Shown: in pieces, positions 14,158 through 24,641 of the stretch
How the letters are laid out: every line of letters begins with the position of its first letter
How positions within the stretch are numbered: position 1 is the first letter of the stretch
From: Cinnamomum chago
Taxonomy: Eukaryota > Streptophyta > Magnoliopsida > Laurales > Lauraceae
Length of the DNA: 64,000 nt
Direction: 5' to 3'
Assembly (NCBI GenBank): GCA_038049695.1
Contig: CP142455.1
Location: 30,169,501-30,233,500 of the forward strand
Position numbers and translations under genes: made by a program
Notes under the pieces: model-generated
Database searches by the model: none
Seen by the model: only the letters and a program-made list of their open reading frames with translations
Told to the model about the DNA's origin: nothing

Positions 14158-14580
14158 CTTTCAATGTCATCAAGGATGACAATGCTCAACTGAGACTTGT
14201 AAGCATCTTCAAAAACCTGTCCAAAACACATAGTAAAAAAGCCAATTTCAAATTCCCAAAACAAGTCGCACAGATAGGAAACAAAAGGGCAAATAAGACA
14301 CAACTATAACAACAGCTTCGTAACAGATAGAATACTGTCAAGGTTTGATAAAATGAAATTAAGGAAAACATAACAAACCTTGACAATTTGTGCACATTTA
14401 TTGCTTTCGCTTAGACCGATCATTGTCTCTGCTGAGATCTATCCTCATTTAAAAAAGTATGAGTTAATTAAAAACTAAAAGCATAAGAGTAACTCTAGAA
14501 ACATGTTGAAGCAACTTACAATCTTGACGGAGGGGAATTCACTTTCAATACCAATTGTAGCTGTCATTGCGGTCTTACCA
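14158..14580 (-). pseudogene. NSF: Captured three-exon fragment of NSF (N-ethylmaleimide-sensitive factor ATPase)
   Basis: Three exons in order on the minus strand. 14580-14520 gives GKTAMTATIGIESEFPSVK, which starts within the Walker A motif. 14431-14379 gives SAETMIGLSESNKCAQIVK. 14216-14158 gives VFEDAYKSQLSIVILDDIE, with the Walker B Asp-Asp. They match consecutive parts of the second AAA ATPase domain of NSF, which disassembles SNARE complexes. Donors (ATT|GTAAGT, AAG|GTTTGT, AAG|GTAACT) and acceptors fit, and introns of 88 and 162 bp are retained. Only this central portion is present. Confidence 0.87.
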
Positions 14581-14939
14581 CTGACAAGAAATAAAGTTTC
14601 AGAAGAAGAGGATTTATGGGGCCCTAAAGCATCATAATGTGAATAGTATCCTGAAGTCGGTATATAGTAGAAGACATTAATTCTTATAATTGTAAAAAGG
14701 ATATATAGGAAGAAAATACAGCAACAATATGGACAGAGAAAAGAAGCTTGATTCTTCCAATATGGAAGATTTTATGTTCGTCTTCCATCAATAGAGGGTT
14801 GCATAGGTCTTTTGCATCAGCTTACAATAACTCCATAAGCCCCAACATGCATGAACTGACTATAACATCAGAATACAAAACGCACCCATGTGCTTCAAGG
14901 CCATGAGGAAAAAGTACATAATGATAATACATAACTCCA

Positions 14940-15947
14940 TCAGCACAGTACCCACCATTTTCTGAGCAAAATTTCGAATACACTTCACTACTTGGTATGT
15001 AGTGGAGCTGTCAAGTCCTGTAGATATTTCATCCATGAAGAGTGTTTTTCTTGGCCCAACAACCATCTCTCCTAAAATCAGAATATAAATGCATGTTACT
15101 CACTACCCCTTTGATATAATAACTTTATACATGTACGCATGTAACGTATGTATTTAAGAGAATGCATTTGTTCATACAGCAAATGAACAGGGTAATTGGT
15201 CACAAACTTCTTCAAGCACTAAATTTTGCATGTAAAGTGTGAGCTATGTCAACAGCCACAAGACAACTGATTTCAAGATGTAATGTTTCATGAAAAGTGT
15301 GAGCATTTTCACTACTTCCACTGTTCCACTTGAAAAGAAAGCACTTTTATTTTCTAAATCTAATGCCATCTGATGTCAAAATTCATAGAGGAGACTGGCT
15401 TCTGCCTGTATTCTCGTTGAATGTGACTTCCACCGTCCACACTACAAATGATACTAACAATGACAACCATATGATAAGTTTTCACCATAAACCAAGAAGT
15501 TTTTACTACAGTTTTAGTAAAATAAATTTGGTTTTACCAAGAAATGTCTACAGTTTGAAAAGATTGAAAAAATTCATGTGGCCAAATGCAGCCCACATTC
15601 TGTTTTCACACACAGTATAAAAATGATACCCGTAACTTGCTAGATCTTCATGGTCAGGTTTAAATTGTCCACAAAAAGGAGACTAACATGCACATTCTCA
15701 TTATGGATAGATGCTCAAGATCATAAAAATGAAAGTGGAGAAACTTCAAAGATTAGTTAAATTAGAAACCTGTAGTCACGCGTTTTCTTTGGCCGCCTGA
15801 AACACCTCTGACCATATCACTGCCAACTAAGGTCTCAGCACAAATATCAAGGCCAAACACCCTCAAGATGTAATCTGTTGCAAGGCTTTGCTTTTTTCCT
15901 CTTACTGATGAAGCCTGTGCAGGGGAATTCTGTTTCAGCTGTTGCAA
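14940..15947 (-). pseudogene. Captured two-exon fragment of a PDR-type (ABCG) ABC transporter
   Basis: Exon about 15947-15770 contains [39 protein letters not shown], with the ABC signature SGGQ, and ends at ACTACAG|GTTTC. Exon 15071-~14940 contains [20 protein letters not shown], with the Walker B motif LFMDE, then [12 protein letters not shown] and GTVLME. The order and motifs match the first nucleotide-binding domain of full-size plant pleiotropic drug resistance transporters. The intron between them is about 700 bp. Similarity stops after GTVLM. Membrane domains are absent. Confidence 0.85.
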
Positions 15948-16599
15948 TTTGTTCGAGGAAAAGTTAAACTGAACATGGCTAATATAATGGGAAAGATCTA
16001 ATATTGGCTACAAAGTCACTGATATGGCTACAAAGTCACAAAGATCTAAATGGACTTGGGACTGGACACAGCCCAAATCCAGCCCATTGACAGGCTTATA
16101 GTAACTTACTCAAAAAATTCATCAGTTCAAACTGAGTAGAGAGAATCTAGAGCAAAATCAGCTTTCTCACCAAGCCACTGATATGTGCATCATTTTATGA
16201 ATCATGTAACACAATTCACTCAAATCAGTTCTGCTTGAGATCAGAACCACTCATTATGATGCCTAACTGTGGATTCAATTCGGTCCTATACTATGCTGTG
16301 TCAACCAATCCTAACCAATGGATTTTAGTCGATAATGGCTAAAAACAAGACGATTGAATACCTACAGTGATGGCGTACCCAAGTCATATTTGGGTCCAAG
16401 CATTAGTGGCCCATATCTTGATCTTCTTTCAGTCAGATCCATCAGGCAATTAGGTAAATGTAGTCCATTGACAGTAAAACTAGATGCAACTGACAATGGA
16501 AAGCTACAACAAACTAAAAACAGAGGTTGCAAGGACTTACTGGTTAATAGCTTGAAGATAATGAATCACATTTGAACTTTGCCTTTCAGCCAGCAGCTA

Positions 16600-16975
16600 G
16601 AAAGAAGGAGCATGACAGCAAAAGTGTTTGGAAGGAGACGTTCTAATTTGAGTGGAAGGAGACGTGTTTCTTTTAAGAATAGTTCATGCCCTCACTTGGG
16701 AGTTGAGGAGTTTTCTAATCATCCTAAGTTGAGCATTATCAAGCCATACTCAGCAGTCCTAGACATTCTTGTGCTTAATTTACTTTAGGTGGAAGACATA
16801 GATGGTGGTAAGCAGGTTGCAAATGTGAAGGACTTCCATGTGCATGAAGCAAGTGTAAGGTCTCTTCAGTTGAGGAGAGCGAAGGCTGAGGGTGTGTCCT
16901 CTCAAGATGGTCAGATACATGAGGAACAAAAGGTAGTAAAATTGGGTAGCAAGATGGGAGTTATGTATGAGCATA
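16600..16975 (+). pseudogene. Unidentified exon-like segments on the plus strand of CACTA-2
   Basis: An open stretch (RRRVSFKNSSCPHLGVEEFS) up to about 16770 is followed by an acceptor-like TTTACTTTAG| at 16788. A further open segment then carries VEDIDGGKQVANVKDFHVHE and SVRSLQLRRAKAEGVSSQDG. The composition is protein-like and polar. I do not recognise it. If real it would be the only captured piece in CACTA-2 on the plus strand. Confidence 0.35.
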
Positions 16976-17313
16976 TAGGGTTCATATACCGCTTGTACTG
17001 TGTCCCTCTTCTATATTACATCTAGTCACTATTTCAGAAAAATTAAAAAAAAATGTGTTGTTAGGTGGGTTGGGGCGGGTATTGAAAACCAGCCAGAAGA
17101 ATGGCAGTAAGATGCCCTTAAACTGTAAAAGTTTTAAGGTGGACACAAAATCTAAATAATTAGTAAAATCCAATTGTAAAGAGAAACTGCAATTAATTTT
17201 GGAAACTGACAAATGAAAAGATGGAGATTTGAGAATTATATAGTCCCTAAACATCAATTTCTCAAATTTCTGTTGGAGTTTCTATTGCAGCAAACTGTAA
17301 AAGACCGCCTTAC

Positions 17314-19083
17314 CTCCACAGTAATCAAGAAGGTCAATGATGTGAGAACTGGTAAGATGTATAAACTATCAGGAGTTGTCAGATCAGAAAACCAGAAATC
17401 CCCACCTTCTTTAAGAGATGATACTTTCTCAACCATGTTGGAGATCTACACCCAGAAAGAAAAAAAATTCAGAAAAAAGCATCTTAAACAAAGAAAATTA
17501 TCCAACATCATTTAGCCAGATGAGAATAGTAATTAAAAATATAGGAGTTGATCATGTTGAAGATGACAAGATCTGGCATGTTGGGGATGTAACTAAAAGT
17601 GATGGACTTACAGCCAAGTAAAAGCTAATAAAGACAGGACCTTTAATAAAGACAGGACCTTGGATTAAAAGCCCCTTCAGTGGAGTAAATGGAGTGACCC
17701 CATACCTGCAGTCAAAAATCGAAACTCAGATGTCTAGAAAACAGAGGATATGGAAGAGGGGTAAATGTGATACAAAACTCTATATAGTCTAAATCAATAA
17801 TTAATTCCTAGGATTATATAAATTGTGAACAAAACTTAACATTTGATTAGAAGGATTTTAAAGATATCTCATAGAGATGCTCTACAAAGTCACCTTCCAA
17901 ATAATATGTACTCCAATGGGCATATTTTAAGAAAACTATAGCGTACAAAAGCTGCTTACTCTTTGAACAACTTCTTTATTTATTTTTGACCTTCTGCAAT
18001 GGAATTTGGGTCCATTGACTACAAAAGGAAGTCTTATATCAGTGCAGTGAAAGGTATGTGAACTACTGTAATGAATTTATAAAGACCATAAAAAAATGTT
18101 CAATACATACATCCTGCATCTGTTGTCTGATTTCCTCCATATGTGGTCTCATTTGCTGCAATGATAAGCACTATAGAATAAGAAAGAGGATATGATAACC
18201 AAAAAATTGGGTCCCAACAATAAATGGTAAGGGGGTGCCAGTGCCAATGAAATGTACTGCCATCAAGAATTCTAACATGTCTTATGAATAACTTCGTTAA
18301 ATATCTCTCTTGGTTTCCACTTCTCCCAGTTCCTTAACTTACCTTTAAATAAATAATACAGGATTAGTTTTTGGCCTCCTATGTACATGCCCAAACCATC
18401 TCAAAAGACATTACTTAATTTTTCTACTATCAAAAAAATTATTTTGATAAACAATTCAGGATAAACAATTATTTTGCTATGACGAATTACATTTCAGGAG
18501 AAAGGTAATGATATACTTCACATTCAGGATAAACAATTATTTTGCTATGACGAATTATGCCATTCTTGGACTGAGGATATGCATAATATCTTCAAGCCTT
18601 GAGTATCTACGTCTGGGCCCAAGATTCTGTCATATGAACTGTTGGACGACAGATCCCAACATGGGTGGAGAATACACAAATTGAAAGATTCAAGGCAAGG
18701 CCACTATATATATGTCAAAAACAATAATAACATATTTAGATACTTCTCTTTTGGCTACAACATATACACCCAACATGGGCTATTCTCAAAATCACATCAT
18801 CTCTGCAACTAAAAAAAAAACACTAAAAGAGCACATAAAGGGGAGAGAGATCCTTACCAATTTAATCCAGTGAAAGTATGAACTCCATCAATGAAATATT
18901 CAAGGCTGCAACAGGGAGGGAGGAATCTGCAGCTGCAACAGCAACTTCACTCACGACAGGGCCCTGTGCAACAGCCACTTCCAGACTATTCTGTTCAACC
19001 ATTAGTTCTGTGCTGTTCTCAGTGAACATTACCCTAACTCCAATCACCTTCATCTCCTCACCTAACAAAGAATCAGACTTCAT
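17314..19083 (-). pseudogene. OXA1: Captured multi-exon fragment of OXA1 (mitochondrial inner-membrane insertase)
   Basis: Five segments follow OXA1 order on the minus strand. About 19083-18858: GPVVSEVAVAAADSSLPVAA, then after a frame slip YFIDGVHTFTGLNW. 18155-18111: QMRPHMEEIRQQMQD. 18018-17960: SMDPNSIAEGQK followed by a stop. 17705-~17625: YGVTPFTPLKGLLIQGPVFI. 17445-17314: ISNMVEKVSSLKEGGDFWFS and DLTTPDSLYILPVLTSLTFL. These are conserved parts of the YidC/Oxa1/Alb3 family, which inserts proteins into the inner mitochondrial membrane. Introns are retained, with acceptors such as TTGCAG| and donors such as AATTG|GTAAGG. The segment expected between the first two pieces was not found. The frame slip and stop make it a pseudogene. 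Confidence 0.85.
18456..18557 (+). repeat. Short direct repeat within captured OXA1 intron
   Basis: ATTCAGGATAAACAATTATT and the following bases to GACGAATTA occur at about 18456-18491 and again at 18522-18557, a local duplication about 66 bp apart. Confidence 0.7.
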
Positions 19084-19320
19084 TTCTCATCTTCTAATCC
19101 AACAATTCCTAACATTCCATAATCATAATTACCAGATCTGATCAAAACCAAAAAAATCCCCACAGAACAGATCTCAATCAACCAACCAAACAATCAAGAA
19201 TAACCAGATCTGATCTTCCCCCAATTACACAAACATCTGCTAAAGAAAACATTGAAAAGGCAGAGAAATTCCAAAACAAAACAAATCAAATCCAAACACA
19301 ACAGCAGATTGCAGTTTACC

Positions 19321-20197
19321 TGAAAGTAATTGAGAAACTAGTGAAGAGAGAGTAAGAAGAAGAAAAACAAGATCTGGAGCCTGAAATATAGATCTGGGAA
19401 ACCCATGAAATTCGTATATGCAAAGCGCTTTGCTTTCGGATACAAGAAACCCTAACAAGCTTTGGCTTTCGCTTTGGCCTTTTTTAAAAGACGAAGAAGA
19501 AGACGACGATTGCAATGACGAACACTTGGAAGCTCTAAACTACATTTCAAAATAATAATAATAAAAAAAAAAATGCAAGATTTGGAAAGTGGGAACGGAT
19601 CATTAACGTACCTGGAAATGATTTTGATGCAGAGCGTAGGGAAAGAAGCTTGTTTTAGAAGTCGTTGTTCGTCTTCGAGGTTTTAATGGCGGAGAGAACC
19701 GGTGGCGGCTCCGGCGCGCGGGAGGGTGGCACAGTGCAGAGCGAGAGGGAGAGGGAGGGTGAAAGTAATTGAGAAACTAGTGAAGAGAGAGTAAGAAGAA
19801 GAAAAACAAGATCTGGAGCCTGAAATATAGATCTGGGAAACCCATGAAATTCGTATACGCAAAGCGCTTTGCTTTCGGATACAAGAAACCCTAACAAGCT
19901 TTGGCTTTCACTTTGGCCTTTTTTAAAAGACGAAGAAGAAGACGACGATTGCAATGACGATCACTTGGAAGCTCTAAACTACATTTCAAAATAATAATAA
20001 TAATAAAAAGTTGCGAGATCTGGAAAGTGGGAATGGATCATTAACGTACCTGGAAATGATTTTGATGCAGAGTGTAGGGAAAGAAGCTTGTTTTAGAAGT
20101 CGTTGTTCGTCTTCGAGGTTTTAATGGTGGAGAGAACCGGTGGCGGCTCCGGCGCGCGGGAGGGCGGCACAGTGAAGAGTGAGAGGGAGAGGGAGGG
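19321..20197 (-). repeat. Tandem duplication of 439 bp near the right end of CACTA-2
   Basis: 19321-19759 and 19760-20197 are two near-identical copies, with a few substitutions and a small AAT-repeat length change. Each copy includes the same minus-strand open stretch starting MQSSSSSSSFKKGQSESQS, and a GC-rich segment with GGCGGCTCCGGCGCGCGGGA. The unit may come from a captured 5' gene region, since it lies upstream of the OXA1 fragment on the same strand. Origin is not established. Confidence 0.8.
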
Positions 20198-21019
20198 TGG
20201 GAGAGAGCTCCGGCGCAGGTGGGCTCCGGCAGATCGAGCACAGCGAGGGAGGGGAAAAGAGGAAAAAAAACGTGGGAAGGCAAAGTAGAAAAAAACGTGG
20301 GAAGGAGGGGGGGTGTTAAGGGCTTTAGCAATGTGATTTTTCCTCTTTTTATTAGTTTTGATTGATACCATTGTAACACACTACTAATAGTCACAAAATA
20401 TCCAATAAATGTTACAAAATAATTCAAGTATTTGTAAAGATATTTACTAACGGTTATGAATATTACTAACGGATAATAAATGTGACAAATTACCTAACGG
20501 AAATATTTGCGTTACTAATAAGAAATCTAAAATGTTGCAAAATCACCCAAATGGTGTAGTGTTTACGAACTTTGAATACCAATTGAATGAAGCTTCCGTT
20601 GCATTTAATGAAATTTATTTTGACCCACTACAGGTTGAAATTTTTTTGTGGGTCCACTTTTGGAAGCTTGTGTTGTATTAAACGCAGGAAATTTGAATTT
20701 GATTTTTTTTTTCACATTTTTCCCAATTCTTATTTTGGGGAACGTGACAGCTAGTATCCTTTCAGTATACATGTGCAATGCAATCCATCATTTCAGTGTA
20801 AACTGTAAATGTGAAATGCAATCTAATGGACTCTAATTGTCCATTGATTACTACATGCAACTCAGAGACTGTCAAGAACACTCTATATTATATCTAATAG
20901 ACTCTAATGGCCATAGTATACTTTTGCTGCTTTACGATACTTTTTTTTTATTTTTTATTTTTGTTGTAAGTGAGAATACATATAAGCAAAACAGAGGACC
21001 CAAGGACAGAGGACCAAAA

Positions 21020-21203
21020 TTTAACCCCAAGGGGTAGCTTAGTTGGCCTAGGACCACGGTTTGCTCCCGGAGGTTGTGGGTTCGAAACTCCGCTACCACA
21101 CTAGGGCTACAGGGGATTTACCCGGCTTCCCTCTGGGCCCGGAGGGATTAGTCCAGCCCAAAGGGTTGGGAACCCTCCGACAGCAAAAAAAAAAAAAAAA
21201 AAA
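21020..21203 (+). mobile_element. tRNA-derived SINE with 16-18 bp target duplication
   Basis: A 184-bp insertion has an internal RNA polymerase III promoter: A box TAGCTTAGTTGG at 21035-21046 (perfect to TRGCNNAGYNGG) and B box GGTTCGAAACTCC at 21079-21091. It ends in a run of over 20 A. It is flanked by direct repeats AAGGACAGAGGACCAAAA at 21002-21019 and 21204-21221. These are the standard marks of a SINE moved by LINE enzymes. The clean duplication suggests a fairly recent insertion. Confidence 0.9.
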
Positions 21204-21221
21204 AAGGACAGAGGACCAAAA

Positions 21222-21820
21222 CGCACAATGACATCATGACCTAACAATAGTGCAATTGACAACAGATCAATACAAGGCAACACAGACCTTACCATGACAC
21301 ACCAATAAAAAACAGTCAAGTACACAACTAGAACTGCAGAGACTACTACGAGACCTAGACCAAGGCTAGCAACAATCCTACAAACTTGAAACCCCACCCA
21401 AAAAATAAATAAATAAATAAAAAAAAGAAAAAACAAACTAAATACAGATCTGATTTATGGAGGCAATGTTGGCCCTTTTCATATAAATTTGATGGCCACT
21501 CAAAGTACATATGAATTGTTTTAAGTTCATTGATCTCTTGCTTTAATTTATGTACACTTTTTTCTTTGCAATTGTTTTAAGAAAATTAAAATTAATGTAA
21601 ATCTTGTTACTATATAGTTTGTCGGATGTAGTTTTGTAAACTAGTCTTCTTGGTTCCTATCTAATTGAAAATTTTGAGAACTTGTCACATTTCATCATTG
21701 AGTAAACATGCCAATTGTTTCAATTTCATATTACCTACGAGCACTTTGTTGTATGCCATTCTGATTGTTTTTCAGACATTAAATGTATGAATGATTTATT
21801 TTTGTTGTCATTTGATTATT
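21222..21820 (+). other. No recognisable gene
   Basis: AT-rich sequence with no supported coding region or repeat structure. Confidence 0.4.
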
Positions 21821-21824
21821 GCAG

Positions 21825-23596
21825 GTTCCTTATAAAACAATACTACCTCTTGATTTGGATCCAATGATAAAGTTACGCGCATTTCGACAGCTAGGGAATG
21901 AAGAGATGGCCTCATAGTTTTTGGCCTTAGACAACGATTACCGCAAGATAGTTATAATTAACTTCCTTAACAATGTTTAATTTGATGTTTTGGTTGTTAT
22001 CTTGGACTTGTAAGTCGTGGTTATGAATGTGAGGTAGGACACAATTATGTTTCTTTTGTTGGTATGTCATGTATATTTTTATCAAGACATGGGATGTTTA
22101 GACAAGGAATGTCTTTTATTCATTTTGTTGGAATGTGATGAACACTTTTAGTAATTTGTGGGATTTGTGGACAAAAATGATTTCTATTAAGATTCGTGAA
22201 ATGTCATAACTTATATTAATTGTTTGTGTTTTTTCCTTCTCCCACAGCATGAACAATGAAGATTTTGTATTCTTTTTAACTAATGTTGTTACATCAACAC
22301 GTCTTTTATGGTACCGTTACCAGTATCTCTCCAAAAGTAAAGTTCATGAAGCTGCACAAAGTGTAAAGACTTATCTCAATGAAATCTTGACTGGACACTC
22401 CCATAAATGTCCCGACATATTCAGAATAGGTAGTGGTTGTTTCGTGTTTTTGGCCAATGAGCTTAAAATGTTGGGGCCTTTTATAAGACTCTTGTACAGT
22501 GACGGTGGAGGAGCCGTTGGGGATATTTTTATTCACTATTGGCCACAGTCAGAGAAACTGTGTAATGCAAAGCTTATTTCAACATTCAGGGGAGACAATC
22601 AGCAAATACTTTAACAAGACATTGGATGCAATCATAAAACTTGCGCCATATAATTATGTGAAACAATCCGATGGGGAGTGTCCACCCAAGATTGCAAATA
22701 ATCCTTTGTCCTACCCATTTTTCAAGGTAACATTTTATGAGGCAACATATATAAAACCAAATGCTATATTTTAATGCATGTTGTATTTGTTTATAGGATT
22801 GTGTTGGAGCGATAGATGGTACACATATCCCTGCATGGGTTAGACTTGAAGAGCAAGTCCGTTATCGTAATAGAAAGGGTGGATTATCACAGAACGTTAT
22901 GGTCGTTGTATCGTTTGATATGATTTTCAAGTATGTATGCGCTGGATGGGAGGGATTAGCCTCAGACTCAAAGATTCTTCAACAAGCAGTATGGAGACGG
23001 GCCCAAAATAGGTTACTTGTTGTAGCAGGAAGTAAACTCTAGGCCCATTGTTATTAAATGTATAAAGATTTTCCTATTTAAGCCATAACAAGAATGTCCC
23101 ATTTTTGTTTTTCAGGGAAAATTTATCTAGTAGATGTTGGTTATGAAAACATGCGTAGGTTTTTAGCCCCGTTTCGCAGAGTCTGGTATCATTTAAAATA
23201 ATGGTCCACAATGCAAGCGCCTAGGACTGAACATGAACAATTCAACTTGTGTCTTGCAAAGTTACGCAATATAGTGAGAGAACATTTGCGGTGTTGAAGC
23301 AACATTTTGCCTTTCTGCAAAATGCTCCACGATATCCTATGAGGACACAAGTCAAGATCGTTGTGGCATGCTCCGTTTTACACAACTTTATTCGTCGATG
23401 GAATCTTGAGGACAATTTGTTTAGGATAACATTTAATGAGATGATGGAAGAGGATGATGTGGTTGATGAAGAAGATCAGGATATCGAAGTGGACAATGTT
23501 GGTGGTCCTAGTGATGTGGACAAGCAATTCATGATAGGTTTTAGAGAACAACTATCTAAATATATGTGGGAAGCTAGGGGACCAAGGAGAGTTTGA
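21825..23596 (+). pseudogene. Decayed PIF/Harbinger-type transposase (DDE nuclease, ALP1-like)
   Basis: Starting at 22249 with MNNEDFVFFLTNVV, the frame shifts near 22500 into GIFLFTIGHSQRNCVMQS, FQHSGETISKYFNKTLDAII and DGECPPKIANNPLSYPFFK. A 71-bp intron (22726-22796) follows, then DCVGAIDGTHIPAWVRLEEQ, LSQNVMVVVSFDMIFKYVCA and GWEGLASDSKILQQA. A second intron precedes GKIYLVDVGYENMRRFLAPF. After a stop and a frameshift come ERTFAVLKQHFAFLQNAPRY and KIVVACSVLHNFIRRW. The DDE residues are visible in GAIDGTH, SDSK and ERTF. An exon-like piece at 21825-21917 (VPYKTILPLDLDPMIK) may belong to the same locus. Two frameshifts and a stop make it inactive. Confidence 0.82.
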
Positions 23597-23599
23597 TTG

Positions 23600-24632
23600 C
23601 ACATTAGCTTTATCATTGTTTCTTTGTAGGTACATAAGTTGCTTATATGGGTTTTTCTTCTGTTGGGTTGCTTTTGTGTGCCTCTTTTGGATTTTATGGC
23701 CGGCCCAGCCTGTGGGCATCATTTTTGGGTGGTACAGTTCCACCTTGGTTGTGTCACTATGATATGAGTGCGAGTGGGTTGGAGCTGCTCCTCTTTATTT
23801 TGTAAATCCAGCCCTTAACTTTGGAAATATATACTTATTTTTCATCCAAAGGTAAGCTCTCTACTTTATGTTAATGGATTGGTTGCATTTTCATTTTCCA
23901 AATGACACTCCAACCATGAATGACCTGGTAGTTGCAAAAGTTGAAGTTGATTGATGTTCCAAAGTATTTAAAATTCTTCCCATCATTTTATGTTAGGTTC
24001 AGATCTTCACAAGTTTTAGCTCTTTTTCCCCTGTTTTTTCTTCATCTAGTCCTTTGTTCATAAGCTCTTCACACTTTCTTTTATATGCAACTGTAATCTG
24101 TTAAATGAGAACTATGAGCTACATTTTTCTAGGTACATGAGCATGATCAATGTTTCTTATATCAAACGTATGAGCTACATTCTTCTCTTCTCTACTGCTA
24201 GTGTGACGGGAGGCGATCGGACTGCGGACTCCATCGCTGTGAGCAGAGAAGACCACTCTTCTCTTTGATGCCGCGACAGACGCACTCTCACTCCTCTCTA
24301 TCTCGGCAAAGACAAGGGAAGGTTTCATTTGTTATGAAGGTTTCATTTGCATCTTTCGTTTCATTTGGCTCGTTTCATACCCTGTTGATTCATGTGCATA
24401 TTTTTTTCAGCCTGTTGGGCATGTTAGTTTTGCCTGTTTTATATATTTGCCCGTTATTTTCGTTTCCTGTTGATTCATTTGCCTGATGAATTATTTGCTT
24501 GTTGAGTTTATGCATAAAATTAAAGGTTCAGCCTGTTGTTTTCATTCCCTGTTCTTTATTATTGCTATTTGTTTCATTTACCCTTTTTGTATAAGGGTTT
24601 AATTAAAACAACTTTATTTGAGATAAGTATAA
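23600..24632 (+). other. No recognisable gene
   Basis: T-rich sequence after the transposase remnant. Repeated phrases of the form GCCTGTTG-ATTTGCC occur at 24410-24530, but no ordered repeat, terminal inverted repeat or coding region could be supported. Confidence 0.4.
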
Positions 24633-24641
24633 TAGAATCAA

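Larger units (their letters stand above)
12377..20561 (-). mobile_element. CACTA-2, non-autonomous CACTA element carrying at least five gene fragments
   Basis: The ends are CACTACACCATAA on the left and GGTGTAGTG on the right, which share the 10-bp terminal inverted repeat CACTACACCA. A TTT duplication flanks both sides (12374-12376, 20562-20564). Subterminal repeats of GTAACGGTTAT and its complement cluster near both ends. The 8.2-kb interior has no recognisable transposase. It holds ATP23, HSP70-like, NSF, ABCG and OXA1 pieces, all on the minus strand and with intron-like gaps and splice sites, so they were copied from genomic DNA and not from mRNA. Inserted in the same LTR as CACTA-1. Confidence 0.9.

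Noticed and set aside
14860-15947. A functional ABC transporter gene on the minus strand
   Set aside because: Only two partial exons of the first nucleotide-binding domain are present, membrane domains are absent, and both lie inside a CACTA element.
19240-20427. Serine-rich minus-strand proteins (MQSSSSSSSFKKGQ...) as new genes
   Set aside because: Both are copies of the 439-bp tandem duplication within CACTA-2, and no homologue or splice context is seen.
21035-21091. A tRNA gene
   Set aside because: A and B boxes are present but there is no cloverleaf with anticodon arm, and the unit has an A tail and target duplication, so it is a SINE.
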